A stretch of DNA of 64,000 nucleotides from Sinimarinibacterium sp. NLF-5-8 (GTDB lineage Bacteria; Pseudomonadota; Gammaproteobacteria; Nevskiales; Nevskiaceae): contig NZ_CP048030.1 of NCBI RefSeq assembly GCF_010092425.1, forward strand, positions 1,623,501-1,687,500, in the 5' to 3' direction. Positions 1 through 7,346 of this stretch are shown piece after piece. Position 1 is the first letter of the stretch; every line of letters starts with the position of its first letter. A program made the position numbers and the translations under genes. The notes under the pieces are model-generated. The model saw nothing but the letters and a program-made list of their open reading frames with translations, was not told where the DNA came from and searched no databases.

Positions 1-622
1 TGGGCTCCACCACCAGCGCGCCATACATGCCGGCGGCAATGTGCTCCAGCACCATCGGCGTGCCGCAGTGGAACATGAATACGCCGGGATAGTTGGCGGT
101 GAACTCGAACTCGATGGTCTGACCGGGCGCGATGGAACGATATTTATCGTCCGGGGCAACCATGGCGGCGTGAAAGTCCATGGAGTGCATCATCGGCGCG
201 GCAACGAAGCCGACGCCGGGCATGACTTCATCGCTGCGGTTGGTCATCACAAATTTGATCCGATCACCGACGCGCGCGCGGATGGTGGGCGCGGGCACCT
301 GATCACCAAAAGTCCAGCCGCTGAACTTCACGCCGGGGGCGATTTCAATGACTTTATGGGTGGTGTCCAGCCGCACGGTTTTGACTGGCGACGGATCCAG
401 CGGCTTGATGTAGGCATCCATGCTCAGCGCTGCGCCTTCGGCAAACGCACCGCTGTGGCGTTCACTGCTGACCTTGGCCGGCGGCGAGGTCAAATCCATG
501 GTGCGAATATCGTAAGGGTCAGCGGTTGACTGCGCCGTTGCCATACTGCCCTGCTGGCATGCTGCCAGCATCAGCGCACCTGCGCCCGTGACGACCCCCA
601 GTGCCCAATGTCCAAATTGCAT
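1..622 (-). CDS. NirK/AniA-like two-domain copper oxidase lipoprotein (3' end outside window)
   Basis: The 207 visible residues start at the ATG on the complement of 620-622. They begin with a lipoprotein signal ending in a LAAC lipobox (Cys22), so the mature protein is probably membrane-anchored in the periplasm. A cupredoxin domain follows. His146 and His151 lie in MHSMDFH, His185-Cys186 in MFHC, and His194 and Met199 in EHIAAGM. This spacing matches copper nitrite reductases, where His/Cys/His/Met bind type-1 copper and the two other histidines belong to the type-2 site. The second cupredoxin domain, with the third type-2 histidine, lies beyond position 1. Nitrite reduction to NO is the family activity; a related two-domain copper oxidase cannot be excluded from this half alone. 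Confidence 0.75.
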   Translation of the reverse strand, partial: MQFGHWALGVVTGAGALMLAACQQGSMATAQSTADPYDIRTMDLTSPPAKVSSERHSGAFAEGAALSMDAYIKPLDPSPVKTVRLDTTHKVIEIAPGVKFSGWTFGDQVPAPTIRARVGDRIKFVMTNRSDEVMPGVGFVAAPMMHSMDFHAAMVAPDDKYRSIAPGQTIEFEFTANYPGVFMFHCGTPMVLEHIAAGMYGALVVEP

Positions 623-773
623 CTGTTGACTCCCGAAAATCAGAAAATGACGCCCCAAGTGTAGGCGAGCCGTGATCCGGTTTGAATGGCTGCCTCGCTT
701 GCAGCGGTACAGGCAAACCGTTTTTGCGCGCGCCATTTATACTCATCCGTCATTGTGTGATTTGCCTGCCGCC

Positions 774-974
774 ATGCTTGATCCTGAAGTCGAACAACTT
801 GAAGACCGTGTCCACCGTTTGATTGACGCACTGCGCCAGTCGCGCCTTGAGCACCAGCGTGTCGTGCAGGAGCGCGACCGTCTGCTGGCATTGAATGCAG
901 AATTGCGCCGCCGCATCGAAGGGATTGTCGATCGCGTGCGCTGCCTGGAAACCGAATCGGAGCCTCAAGCATGA
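774..974 (+). CDS. small coiled-coil protein, TIGR02449-like, upstream of zapA
   Basis: This is a 66-residue protein starting at the ATG at 774. A longer reading from 672 exists but adds a non-conserved-looking stretch. Almost all of it is a predicted coiled coil rich in Glu, Arg and Leu (PEVEQLEDRVHRLIDALRQS onward). Small coiled-coil proteins of this kind (TIGR02449, ZapB/SlyX-like in character) are commonly found just before zapA in gammaproteobacteria. Its stop overlaps the zapA start (ATGA, 971-974), so the two are translationally coupled. A role in cell division is inferred from this position only. Confidence 0.75.
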   Translation: MLDPEVEQLEDRVHRLIDALRQSRLEHQRVVQERDRLLALNAELRRRIEGIVDRVRCLETESEPQA

Positions 975-1300
975 GCAGCCCTCTCAAACCCGCCGATCCG
1001 CTCAGCGTGACCGTCCGCATCATGGGCAAGGAATACACCGTGGTCTGCCCGCAGGAGGAGCATGAAGCACTGGTGCGCTCGGCAGACTATCTCAACGATC
1101 GCATGACCAGCATCCGGCGGCGCGGCAAAGCACTCGGCACCGAAAAAATCGCCGTCATGGCTGCGCTGAATATTGCCCGTGAGCTGCTTGAATCCCACGG
1201 TGACGGCAGCACCCCCGGCGTCGGGCCGGAAGCCGCACAGCGGTTGCGCCAGATGTCGCTTGAGATCGACTCGGCGCTGCAGCCCGAAACCAGAAACTGA
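971..1300 (+). CDS. zapA: cell division protein ZapA
   Basis: The 109-residue protein has the ZapA layout. An N-terminal beta segment (SVTVRIMGKEYTVVCPQEEH) leads into the LVRSADYLNDRM helix, then a long C-terminal helix with TEKIAVMAALNIARELL. ZapA binds FtsZ in the cytoplasm and cross-links protofilaments in the division ring. Length and order of elements are normal for the family. It overlaps the preceding coiled-coil gene by four bases and is followed by 6S RNA and ygfA, the order seen in many gammaproteobacteria. Confidence 0.93.
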   Translation: MSSPLKPADPLSVTVRIMGKEYTVVCPQEEHEALVRSADYLNDRMTSIRRRGKALGTEKIAVMAALNIARELLESHGDGSTPGVGPEAAQRLRQMSLEIDSALQPETRN

Positions 1301-1359
1301 TCCCAGATGGATGACATCAGTCATTGCACGCCGTCTTCTGCGGCCCTGCCCGGCAGTGG

Positions 1360-1365
1360 TATGAT
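1360..1365 (+). promoter_or_regulatory. putative -10 box of the 6S RNA promoter
   Basis: TATGAT sits 6-8 bases before the start of the closing stem of the 6S RNA at about 1372. No good -35 is seen; TTCTGC at 1336-1341 is the nearest candidate, with 18-bp spacing. Confidence 0.5.
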
Positions 1366-1371
1366 TGCATC

Positions 1372-1558
1372 GTCTCCTGCGGTGTTCGATGTTTTGCTCA
1401 GTGTCCCTTGAGCCTATTTTGTACCCTACGGGAGCCGTACTTGGTTGGGAGTGCAAGCCCACGCTTTATTGCAGTGGGAAGCCCGATAGCCAAAGCAGGC
1501 ACCCACTTGAGACCCACGTCTCAAGGTCAAGAGCACGATGACGGCACAGGCGGGAGAC
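1372..1558 (+). ncRNA. ssrS: 6S RNA (RNA polymerase-binding regulator)
   Basis: The region between zapA and the 5-formyl-THF cyclo-ligase gene has the 6S RNA hallmarks. The 5' arm carries GTCCCTTGAGCC (compare GTCCCCTGAGCC in E. coli) and the 3' arm carries CACTTGAGACC...TCTCAAGGTC. A closing stem pairs TCTCCTGC (1373-1380) with GCGGGAGA (1550-1557). The RNA of about 186 nt mimics an open promoter and traps the sigma-70 holoenzyme in stationary phase. Exact ends are estimated from the stem. Its 3' arm overlaps the apparent start codon of the next gene. Confidence 0.88.
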
Positions 1559-2137
1559 ACTTCTGAACATAAACGCGCGCTGCGCCGACAGCTTCGGCAG
1601 CAGCGCGCGGCCTTGTCGCCCGCCCAAAAAAACGCTGCCGCCGCGCGCGCGCTGCGCCATCTGCAAGGGTTGCGCATGTGGCAACACGCACGGCATATCG
1701 GTCTTTACCTCGCGTATGCCAGCGAAACCCCCACGGATACGCTGATCGCCCTTGCCCACCAGCAGCACAAGCAGGTCTATGTGCCACGCATCACCGGCGA
1801 AGGGCTGATGCAGATGCACGAGCTGCGCGCTCACGATCCGTGTCACCGCAATGGTTACGGCATCCGCGAACCACGGATCACCCGTCCGATCCGACCGCTG
1901 CGCCAACTGGATTTATTGCTGATCCCGCTGATCGGCTTTGATCCGAATGGATACCGGCTCGGCACAGGCGGCGGATTTTACGATCGTTATCTTGCCCGCC
2001 GAGTCGGACACCATCCACCCTGCATCGGCTGGGCATTTCATCTCCAACTCATTCCCGCCGTCCCACGAGCCCCCTGGGATCAACCACTCGACGGCATCAT
2101 CACCGAACGAGGTATGCAATGGCCTACTGGCTCATGA
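1538..2137 (+). CDS. ygfA: 5-formyltetrahydrofolate cyclo-ligase
   Basis: The 199-residue cytoplasmic enzyme converts 5-formyl-THF to 5,10-methenyl-THF using ATP. The family signature GTGGGFYDRYL is present at about residue 142, preceded by LIPLIGFDPNGYRLG. A basic N-terminal helix (KRALRRQLRQQRAAL) is typical. The only plausible in-frame start is the ATG at 1538, which lies inside the 3' arm of the 6S RNA; no strong ribosome-binding site precedes it. The 6S-ygfA pairing is conserved in gammaproteobacteria, and ygfA is often made from the same long transcript. The 3' end overlaps the EVE-domain gene by 19 bases. Confidence 0.92.
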   Translation: MTAQAGDTSEHKRALRRQLRQQRAALSPAQKNAAAARALRHLQGLRMWQHARHIGLYLAYASETPTDTLIALAHQQHKQVYVPRITGEGLMQMHELRAHDPCHRNGYGIREPRITRPIRPLRQLDLLLIPLIGFDPNGYRLGTGGGFYDRYLARRVGHHPPCIGWAFHLQLIPAVPRAPWDQPLDGIITERGMQWPTGS

Positions 2138-2586
2138 AATCCGAACCCGATGTGTTCTCCATCGACGATCTGGCTGCGCGCCCACAACAAACCGAAGGCT
2201 GGGACGGCGTGCGCAACTACCAGGTCCGCAACATGTTCCGCGATCAGTTCCAGCCGGGTGATCTGGCGTTTTTCTATCATTCCAACTGCACCCCACCGGG
2301 CATCGTCGGCATCGCCAAGGTTGTCTCGCACGGCTATCCGGACGCCACCCAGTTTGACCCCGAATCCGACCACTACGACCCCAAGTCCAAAGTCGAAGAG
2401 CCGCGCTGGCTGCAAGTGGATGTGCAGTTCGTTCGCAAATTCAGGCACAGCGTCACCCTCGCCACGCTCAAGGAACACGCAGACGCGCTGGCGGGTTTCC
2501 AGGTCATTCAAAAAGGCTCGCGCCTGTCCGTTTGCCCCGTACGCCCCGAACATTGGGCGTTCATCCTCAAACTGGCCGAACCATAA
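2119..2586 (+). CDS. EVE-domain (Thy28-like) protein
   Basis: The 155-residue protein opens with AYWLMKSEPDVFSIDDL and contains WDGVRNYQVRNMFRD, GDLAFFYHSN and GIVGIAKV, all typical of the EVE/PUA-like fold. Eukaryotic relatives and modification-dependent restriction fusions bind modified bases; the role of the short stand-alone bacterial protein is unsettled. Its start lies inside ygfA, which suggests coupled translation. This arrangement after ygfA is common in gammaproteobacteria. Confidence 0.9.
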   Translation: MAYWLMKSEPDVFSIDDLAARPQQTEGWDGVRNYQVRNMFRDQFQPGDLAFFYHSNCTPPGIVGIAKVVSHGYPDATQFDPESDHYDPKSKVEEPRWLQVDVQFVRKFRHSVTLATLKEHADALAGFQVIQKGSRLSVCPVRPEHWAFILKLAEP

Positions 2587-2676
2587 AAGAAAATCACCGC
2601 ACCCCTGCCAAGGGTAGTCACAAATCTGGCACAGCCCCCTACACTCCATCTTTGTTTTCACACAACGGAGCATCCC

Positions 2677-3045
2677 ATGATTGGCTACACCACTGTCGGC
2701 ACCCACAATCTTGAAAAAGCCGGCGCGTTTTACGATGCCCTACTCGCAGATTACGGTGCTAAGCGCTTTATGGACACCGCGCGCATCATCGTCTGGTTTG
2801 CCCAGCCCGGCACTCCTGGTTTTTCGGTTTGCCTGCCGTTTGACGGCCAACCCGCCAGCATCGGCAACGGCGTCATGGTCGCGCTCGCCGCCAAAGACCG
2901 CGCGCAGGTCGATGCCATCTACGCCAAGGCCATCAGCCTCGGCGCCACCGACGAAGGCGCACCCGGCGAACGGATGCCCGGCTTCTACGCCGGCTATTTC
3001 CGCGATCTGGACGGCAACAAGCTCAATGTGTTTTTCATGGGCTGA
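2677..3045 (+). CDS. VOC (glyoxalase/dioxygenase superfamily) protein
   Basis: The single-domain 122-residue protein has beta-alpha-beta-beta-beta repeats: GYTTVGTHNLEKAGAFYDAL at the start and YAGYFRDLDGNKLNVFF at the end. The EPDGN-type motif appears as DLDGN, so a metal site is possible but not complete by inspection. The substrate is unknown. It is preceded by a short AT-rich leader with ACACAACGGAGC as a plausible ribosome-binding region and followed by a strong terminator. Confidence 0.82.
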   Translation: MIGYTTVGTHNLEKAGAFYDALLADYGAKRFMDTARIIVWFAQPGTPGFSVCLPFDGQPASIGNGVMVALAAKDRAQVDAIYAKAISLGATDEGAPGERMPGFYAGYFRDLDGNKLNVFFMG

Positions 3046-3060
3046 TTGACCTTCAAAAAC

Positions 3061-3103
3061 AAACGGGCCGGGTTCGGCGTATACCGAACCCGGCCCGTTT
3101 TTT
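3061..3103 (+). terminator. rho-independent terminator between convergent genes
   Basis: A perfect 17-bp inverted repeat (3061-3077 with 3084-3100) encloses the six-base loop CGTATA and runs into TTTTTT. It ends the VOC gene and may also serve the convergent membrane-fusion-protein gene, since the complement has a short U-rich run. Confidence 0.92.
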
Positions 3104-3121
3104 GTCTGCGTAAAAAACCGC

Positions 3122-4216
3122 TCAATCGCCCGCAGCAGGGTTGACCGTCACCGGCTGCTGGTTGCGCAGCTGCCGCAGGCCGGAGATTGCCACCTGCTCC
3201 CCGGCCTTGAGTCCGCCGGCAACCGCAACGATATCTGCGCGCTTCTCGCCCAGCTGGATAAAGCGCTGCACCACGGCAAAGCCGGTGGCACTGTCCTGAC
3301 TCGGTTGCACCACGAACACAGAAGCGCCATACGAGGCTTCATGAATGGCCGAGGCCGGGATTGACAACAGTTCACGTTCGCCCGGCAAGCTCAGGATGAC
3401 ACGCCCCAACTGGCCGGCACGCAGCACCCCCTCAGGGTTTGGCAAGCGCGCGCGCACACTGAAGTTACGGGTCGATTCGGCAATCCGTGGCTCCACGGCA
3501 AGCACCTTGCCCCGAAAGATTTTTTGCGGCTGCGCGTCGATCTGTACGGCCACATCAAATCCGGCATCAACGCTGGCGACGTACTGTTCTGAAAGACCAA
3601 AATCGATATCGACAGGGTCAAGCGACTGCAGTGTTACCACCGGCGTTGCCGGCGTCACGAACTGTCCGACGCTGACCCGGCGAATCCCCAGCTCACCGGA
3701 AAACGGGGCACGAATCTGCTTGAGTCCGATCCGGCCTTGCTGAGCCGTCACTGCCGCCCGGGCGGCTGCAGCCTCGGCAACCGCCGCATCGTAGTCAGCC
3801 TTGGAAATCGCTTCTTCCTTGAGCAGCTGTTCACGGCGCTGACGATCCAGCTCCGCCAATTTGGCCTGCGCCTGCAAGCGCGCCAGATCGCCTTCTTCAG
3901 CCTGGGTATCCAGCGTTACCAGCAGATCACCCTTGTTGACCTTTTGCCCGGACTCAAAATGAATCGCGGTCACCGTACCGCCCATCTCGGTGGTCAGATC
4001 GGCACCGTTGACCGCGCGCAGCGTACCCACGGCTTCGATCCGGTTGTCCCAGACCGCCAATTGCGCGGTCGCCGCATCGATTGCGACCGGCTCCAGAACC
4101 CGCACCGCCGCCGTCTCATCAGCTGCGGACAATCCCAGATAGCCTGCGCGATAAGCCAGCACTGCCGCCACCGCCACCACTGCCAGCCCTACGGCCACTG
4201 CGCGTTGCACCGCCAT
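3122..4216 (-). CDS. RND efflux membrane-fusion (periplasmic adaptor) protein, orphan
   Basis: The 364-residue protein starts at 4216, preceded by a GAGGG ribosome-binding site; a longer reading from 4384 lacks support. Residues 1-22 form a membrane anchor (VAVGLAVVAVAAVLAY). Then come a barrel-sandwich/lipoyl half (GTVTAIHFESGQKVNKGDLL), an alpha-hairpin (LARLQAQAKLAELDRQRREQ), the second lipoyl half (IRAPFSGELGIRRVSVGQFV), a beta-barrel and a membrane-proximal domain. HlyD/AcrA-family adaptors link an inner-membrane pump to an outer-membrane channel. No RND permease or TolC homologue is adjacent, because the next gene downstream is convergent. The partner must be elsewhere. Confidence 0.88.
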   Translation of the reverse strand: MAVQRAVAVGLAVVAVAAVLAYRAGYLGLSAADETAAVRVLEPVAIDAATAQLAVWDNRIEAVGTLRAVNGADLTTEMGGTVTAIHFESGQKVNKGDLLVTLDTQAEEGDLARLQAQAKLAELDRQRREQLLKEEAISKADYDAAVAEAAAARAAVTAQQGRIGLKQIRAPFSGELGIRRVSVGQFVTPATPVVTLQSLDPVDIDFGLSEQYVASVDAGFDVAVQIDAQPQKIFRGKVLAVEPRIAESTRNFSVRARLPNPEGVLRAGQLGRVILSLPGERELLSIPASAIHEASYGASVFVVQPSQDSATGFAVVQRFIQLGEKRADIVAVAGGLKAGEQVAISGLRQLRNQQPVTVNPAAGD

Positions 4217-4524
4217 AAAAACACCCTCGACTCGATTGGTTCTGCACGCGCAGGTCTTCCAAGACTCAAAACCGCGCACATTTAAAAACAGCGGCAGATT
4301 TTGAACGTGATTCAAAAATGCGTCAAACCGCGTCCGATCTGCCTGCCTCACCTCCGGCGCTTTCAAGGACGGCTCGGCCTGCAATCACCCGGATGCGTTG
4401 GTCGATACGCTGCCGGATGAGCTGAATTTACCGCACGCCATCACGCCGATGGCCGATTGCGCTGGGTATAGTCCGGGCAAGCTGCACATTGCAGTTGTGA
4501 TTCAGCGGATCAGGGGAGATCGCC
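4217..4524. other. divergent intergenic region
   Basis: These 308 bases separate the membrane-fusion gene (leftward) from the acylase gene (rightward) and presumably hold both promoters. A TATAGT hexamer near 4467-4473 could be a -10 for the acylase, but no matching -35 is evident. CAGGGGAGATCGCC just before 4525 gives a good ribosome-binding site. Nothing else is recognisable. Confidence 0.5.
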
Positions 4525-6948
4525 ATGCGCATGACACCGTTTACCAGCTTGATCGTCAGTCTGGCACTGGCCGCCTGTGGCAGCTCCAGCGAAGTCGATC
4601 CACAGGCCGCGCCGGGCAATGCCGACAGCCCCCATTACGATGCCAAAATCATCCGCACCACACTGGGCATTCCGCATATCAGTGCGCGCGATTACGCCAG
4701 CATGGGCTATGGCCTGGGTTATGCCTTTGCCGAGGACAATCTGTGTGTGTTGCAAGAAGATCTGGTCACCATCCGTGGCCAGCGCGCGCGCTATTTTGGC
4801 CGCGAGGGCAGTTATCGGATCATTCCCAGCGATGTTGAGGCCAGCAACATCGACAGTGATTTTTTCTGGCGACTGGCGGCCGATGAAGCGCATCTTGCCC
4901 CGACCCGCAACGACACCCTGCCCGATTTCAAAGCCGCCACCCAAGGTTATGTGGACGGCTACAACCGCTATATCCGCGAACTCAAGGCCGGCCAGCACCC
5001 CGGACGCCACGCGCGCTGTGCCAATGAAGACTGGTTGTTTGAAATCAACGCCGATGATCTGTACCGCCGCTATCTGCGTCTGGCAATGATCGCCAGCTCC
5101 ACGGTGCTGATGAACGAAATCGCCACCGCCAGTCCGCTGCTGGCACTGGGCAAATCGACGCCACCCACACCTGCGCAACAAGCCGCCGCGCTGCAAGCCG
5201 ACCCCGGCCCGCTGCGCGCGTTCACCGAGGTTTTGGGCAAGCGTTTTGGCAGCAATATGTATGCGCTGGGGCCTCAGGCCACGCAGGACGGCAGCAGCAT
5301 GGTGTTCGGTAATCCACATTTTCCATGGACCGGCCCGGAGCGGCTTTACATTGCCCACGCCACCATCCCCGGCGAGCTGGACATCATGGGCAGTGGTTTA
5401 TACGGCGTTCCGGCGGTGCTGATCGGCTTCAACAACCATGTGGCCTGGAGCCATACGGTGTCCACCGCCTATCGCTTCAGCTTGTATGAGCTAACCCTCA
5501 ACCCGCTCAACCCCCTGCAGTATTTCTACGATGGCCGCCTGCGCGACATTGAACAAATCCCGCTCACCATCGACGTGCGTGAAGCCGATGGCCGCATCAC
5601 CCAGGAAAGCCGTACCCTGTACCGCTCTCATTTTGGACCGATGCTGGTGCTCAAGGCCGCCGGTATTCCGGTGCTGGGCTGGACGCCGCTCAAGGCCTAT
5701 ACGCTGCGCGATGCCAATGCTGAAAACAGCCGCCTGATCAACCAGTTTGCGCGTTGGAACCAGGCGCGCTCACTCGACGAGTTCAAGCGCCTGCATGGTG
5801 AAATCCTTGGCGTGCCCTGGGTCAATACCGTGGCCAGCGGCCCCGGCCAGAACGCCTATTACGGCGACATCACCGTGGTGCCCAACGTCCCCGACAGCAA
5901 AGTCAGCGTCTGCCAGGCATTGCCGATGCACCAAGTGGTGCAACTGCTGGTGCCCGGCCTGCCGCTGCTGGACGGCTCACGCAGCGCCTGCGAATGGGAT
6001 ACCGACCCGGACGCGCCCGCGCCGGGCATCTTTGGCGCGGGCAACCTGCCCACGCTGGAACGCAGCGATTGGGTCGCCAACAACAACGATTCGTATTGGC
6101 TCACCAACCCCGCCGAACCGATCACCGGCTATGCCCGCATCATTGGCGAAGAAGGCAGCGAACGCAGCCTGCGCACGCGCATGGCGATCCGCCAGTTTCA
6201 ACAACGGCTGGATGGCAGCGATGGCCTGCCGGGCGCGCGCTTTACCCTGCCGCTGCTGCAAGAGGTGACGTTGTCGTCGCGGATTTTGTCGGCAGAACTG
6301 GCGCTGCCCGCCGTCATCAACCAATTCTGCCCCGGCGCCAGTGGCGATACCGCGCGCGCCTGCACGGCGCTGGCCAACTGGGATGGTCGCGCCAATCTGG
6401 ACTCCACCGGCGCGCACATCTGGCGCGAGTTCTGGATGGCGTTATCGGGTGGCGGTGACGGCAGCGGCGGCAACTACTGGCGGGTGCCGTTTGATGCCGG
6501 TGACGCCGCCAACACCCCGCGCGAACTGATTGCCAGCCGCCCGGCAGTCAAGCGCGCTTTTGAGAGCGCCATTGCCGCCGTGCGCGCTTCCGGCTTTGCC
6601 TTTGATGCGCCGCTGCGCGATCTGCAACATCCGCTGGCGATCACCCCCGACATCCCCATTTTTGGCGGCCAGTTCTTTGAAGGCGCCTTCACCATCGCCG
6701 ACTCGGCACCGCTGTCAAACAAAGGCTATGAAGTGGAATACGGCAACAGCTACATCCACACCGTGACCTGGGACGCCGAGGGGGTTCACGCCGAAGGCTT
6801 TGTCACCTACTCCCAATCCACCGACCCGGCCAGCCCGCACTTTGCCGACTTTACCCGCGAGTACTCGGCCAAGCGCTGGCACCGTTTTCCGTTTACCCCC
6901 GCACAGATCAACGCCGACAAGATCAGCGAATATCGGCTCACGCAATAA
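4525..6948 (+). CDS. penicillin acylase / AHL acylase family N-terminal nucleophile hydrolase (lipoprotein)
   Basis: The 807-residue precursor begins with a lipoprotein signal (SLALAAC). The alpha-chain region contains TLGIPHISARDYASMGYGLG. The autocatalytic cleavage site is at Gly-Ser243 in FGSNMYALG, where Ser243 would become the N-terminal nucleophile of the beta chain. GNPHFPW follows about 25 residues later, as usual. Family members hydrolyse amide bonds of penicillins, acyl-homoserine lactones, cyclic lipopeptides or other N-acyl compounds. The substrate cannot be told from sequence; many environmental homologues act on AHLs or N-acyl amino acids. It is a single-gene transcription unit with its own terminator. 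Confidence 0.88.
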   Translation: MRMTPFTSLIVSLALAACGSSSEVDPQAAPGNADSPHYDAKIIRTTLGIPHISARDYASMGYGLGYAFAEDNLCVLQEDLVTIRGQRARYFGREGSYRIIPSDVEASNIDSDFFWRLAADEAHLAPTRNDTLPDFKAATQGYVDGYNRYIRELKAGQHPGRHARCANEDWLFEINADDLYRRYLRLAMIASSTVLMNEIATASPLLALGKSTPPTPAQQAAALQADPGPLRAFTEVLGKRFGSNMYALGPQATQDGSSMVFGNPHFPWTGPERLYIAHATIPGELDIMGSGLYGVPAVLIGFNNHVAWSHTVSTAYRFSLYELTLNPLNPLQYFYDGRLRDIEQIPLTIDVREADGRITQESRTLYRSHFGPMLVLKAAGIPVLGWTPLKAYTLRDANAENSRLINQFARWNQARSLDEFKRLHGEILGVPWVNTVASGPGQNAYYGDITVVPNVPDSKVSVCQALPMHQVVQLLVPGLPLLDGSRSACEWDTDPDAPAPGIFGAGNLPTLERSDWVANNNDSYWLTNPAEPITGYARIIGEEGSERSLRTRMAIRQFQQRLDGSDGLPGARFTLPLLQEVTLSSRILSAELALPAVINQFCPGASGDTARACTALANWDGRANLDSTGAHIWREFWMALSGGGDGSGGNYWRVPFDAGDAANTPRELIASRPAVKRAFESAIAAVRASGFAFDAPLRDLQHPLAITPDIPIFGGQFFEGAFTIADSAPLSNKGYEVEYGNSYIHTVTWDAEGVHAEGFVTYSQSTDPASPHFADFTREYSAKRWHRFPFTPAQINADKISEYRLTQ

Positions 6949-6990
6949 CGCTCCCTGCACAGACAAAAGCATTCGGCGTATCGTTGCCGC

Positions 6991-7020
6991 GCCGTGGCGC
7001 ATCCCGCCACGGCACTTTTT
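6991..7020 (+). terminator. rho-independent terminator after the acylase gene
   Basis: GCCGTGGCG (6991-6999) pairs with CGCCACGGC (7005-7013) around a five-base loop, followed by ACTTTTT. Confidence 0.8.
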
Positions 7021-7044
7021 CTGATTCAGATAAGGAGTAATTTC

Positions 7045-7275
7045 ATGGCAGACACCTGGCTCGCATCGCTGATCACCGCAACCCCGCAAGAAGGCTTTGA
7101 GCTGGCCATCACACTCAGCCGCCGTGGCGTCAAGTACACCCAACCGGATGTCGATACGCTCAAAAAACTGCGCCCGGATTACGCCAATTCGGCTGAAGCC
7201 TTAACCGCAGCTTCGCAGGTTGTTGCAACCAATTTTCAAACCGTTGCCGCCGCCAACAACTACTGGCGCAAGTGA
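7045..7275 (+). CDS. small protein of unknown function, 76 aa
   Basis: The ATG at 7045 follows an excellent ribosome-binding site (AAGGAG, seven bases upstream). The product is 76 residues, soluble-looking and mostly helical, with no signal peptide, no cysteine and no motif I recognise. It opens with MADTWLASLITATPQEGFEL and ends in an Ala/Asn-rich segment and NNYWRK. It sits alone between two intrinsic terminators (6991-7020 and 7299-7328), so it is probably its own transcription unit. The strong RBS and clean boundaries argue for a real, well-expressed gene. No function is offered. Confidence 0.75.
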   Translation: MADTWLASLITATPQEGFELAITLSRRGVKYTQPDVDTLKKLRPDYANSAEALTAASQVVATNFQTVAAANNYWRK

Positions 7276-7298
7276 GCCCCAAAGGGTGTGATGCAAAC

Positions 7299-7328
7299 GT
7301 GGGCGCGCGAATGCGCCCACATTTTTTT
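7299..7328 (+). terminator. rho-independent terminator after the 76-aa gene
   Basis: GTGGGCGC (7299-7306) pairs with GCGCCCAC (7313-7320), loop GCGAAT, followed by ATTTTTTT. Confidence 0.92.
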
Positions 7329-7346
7329 GTGCCGCATAATGGCGCC

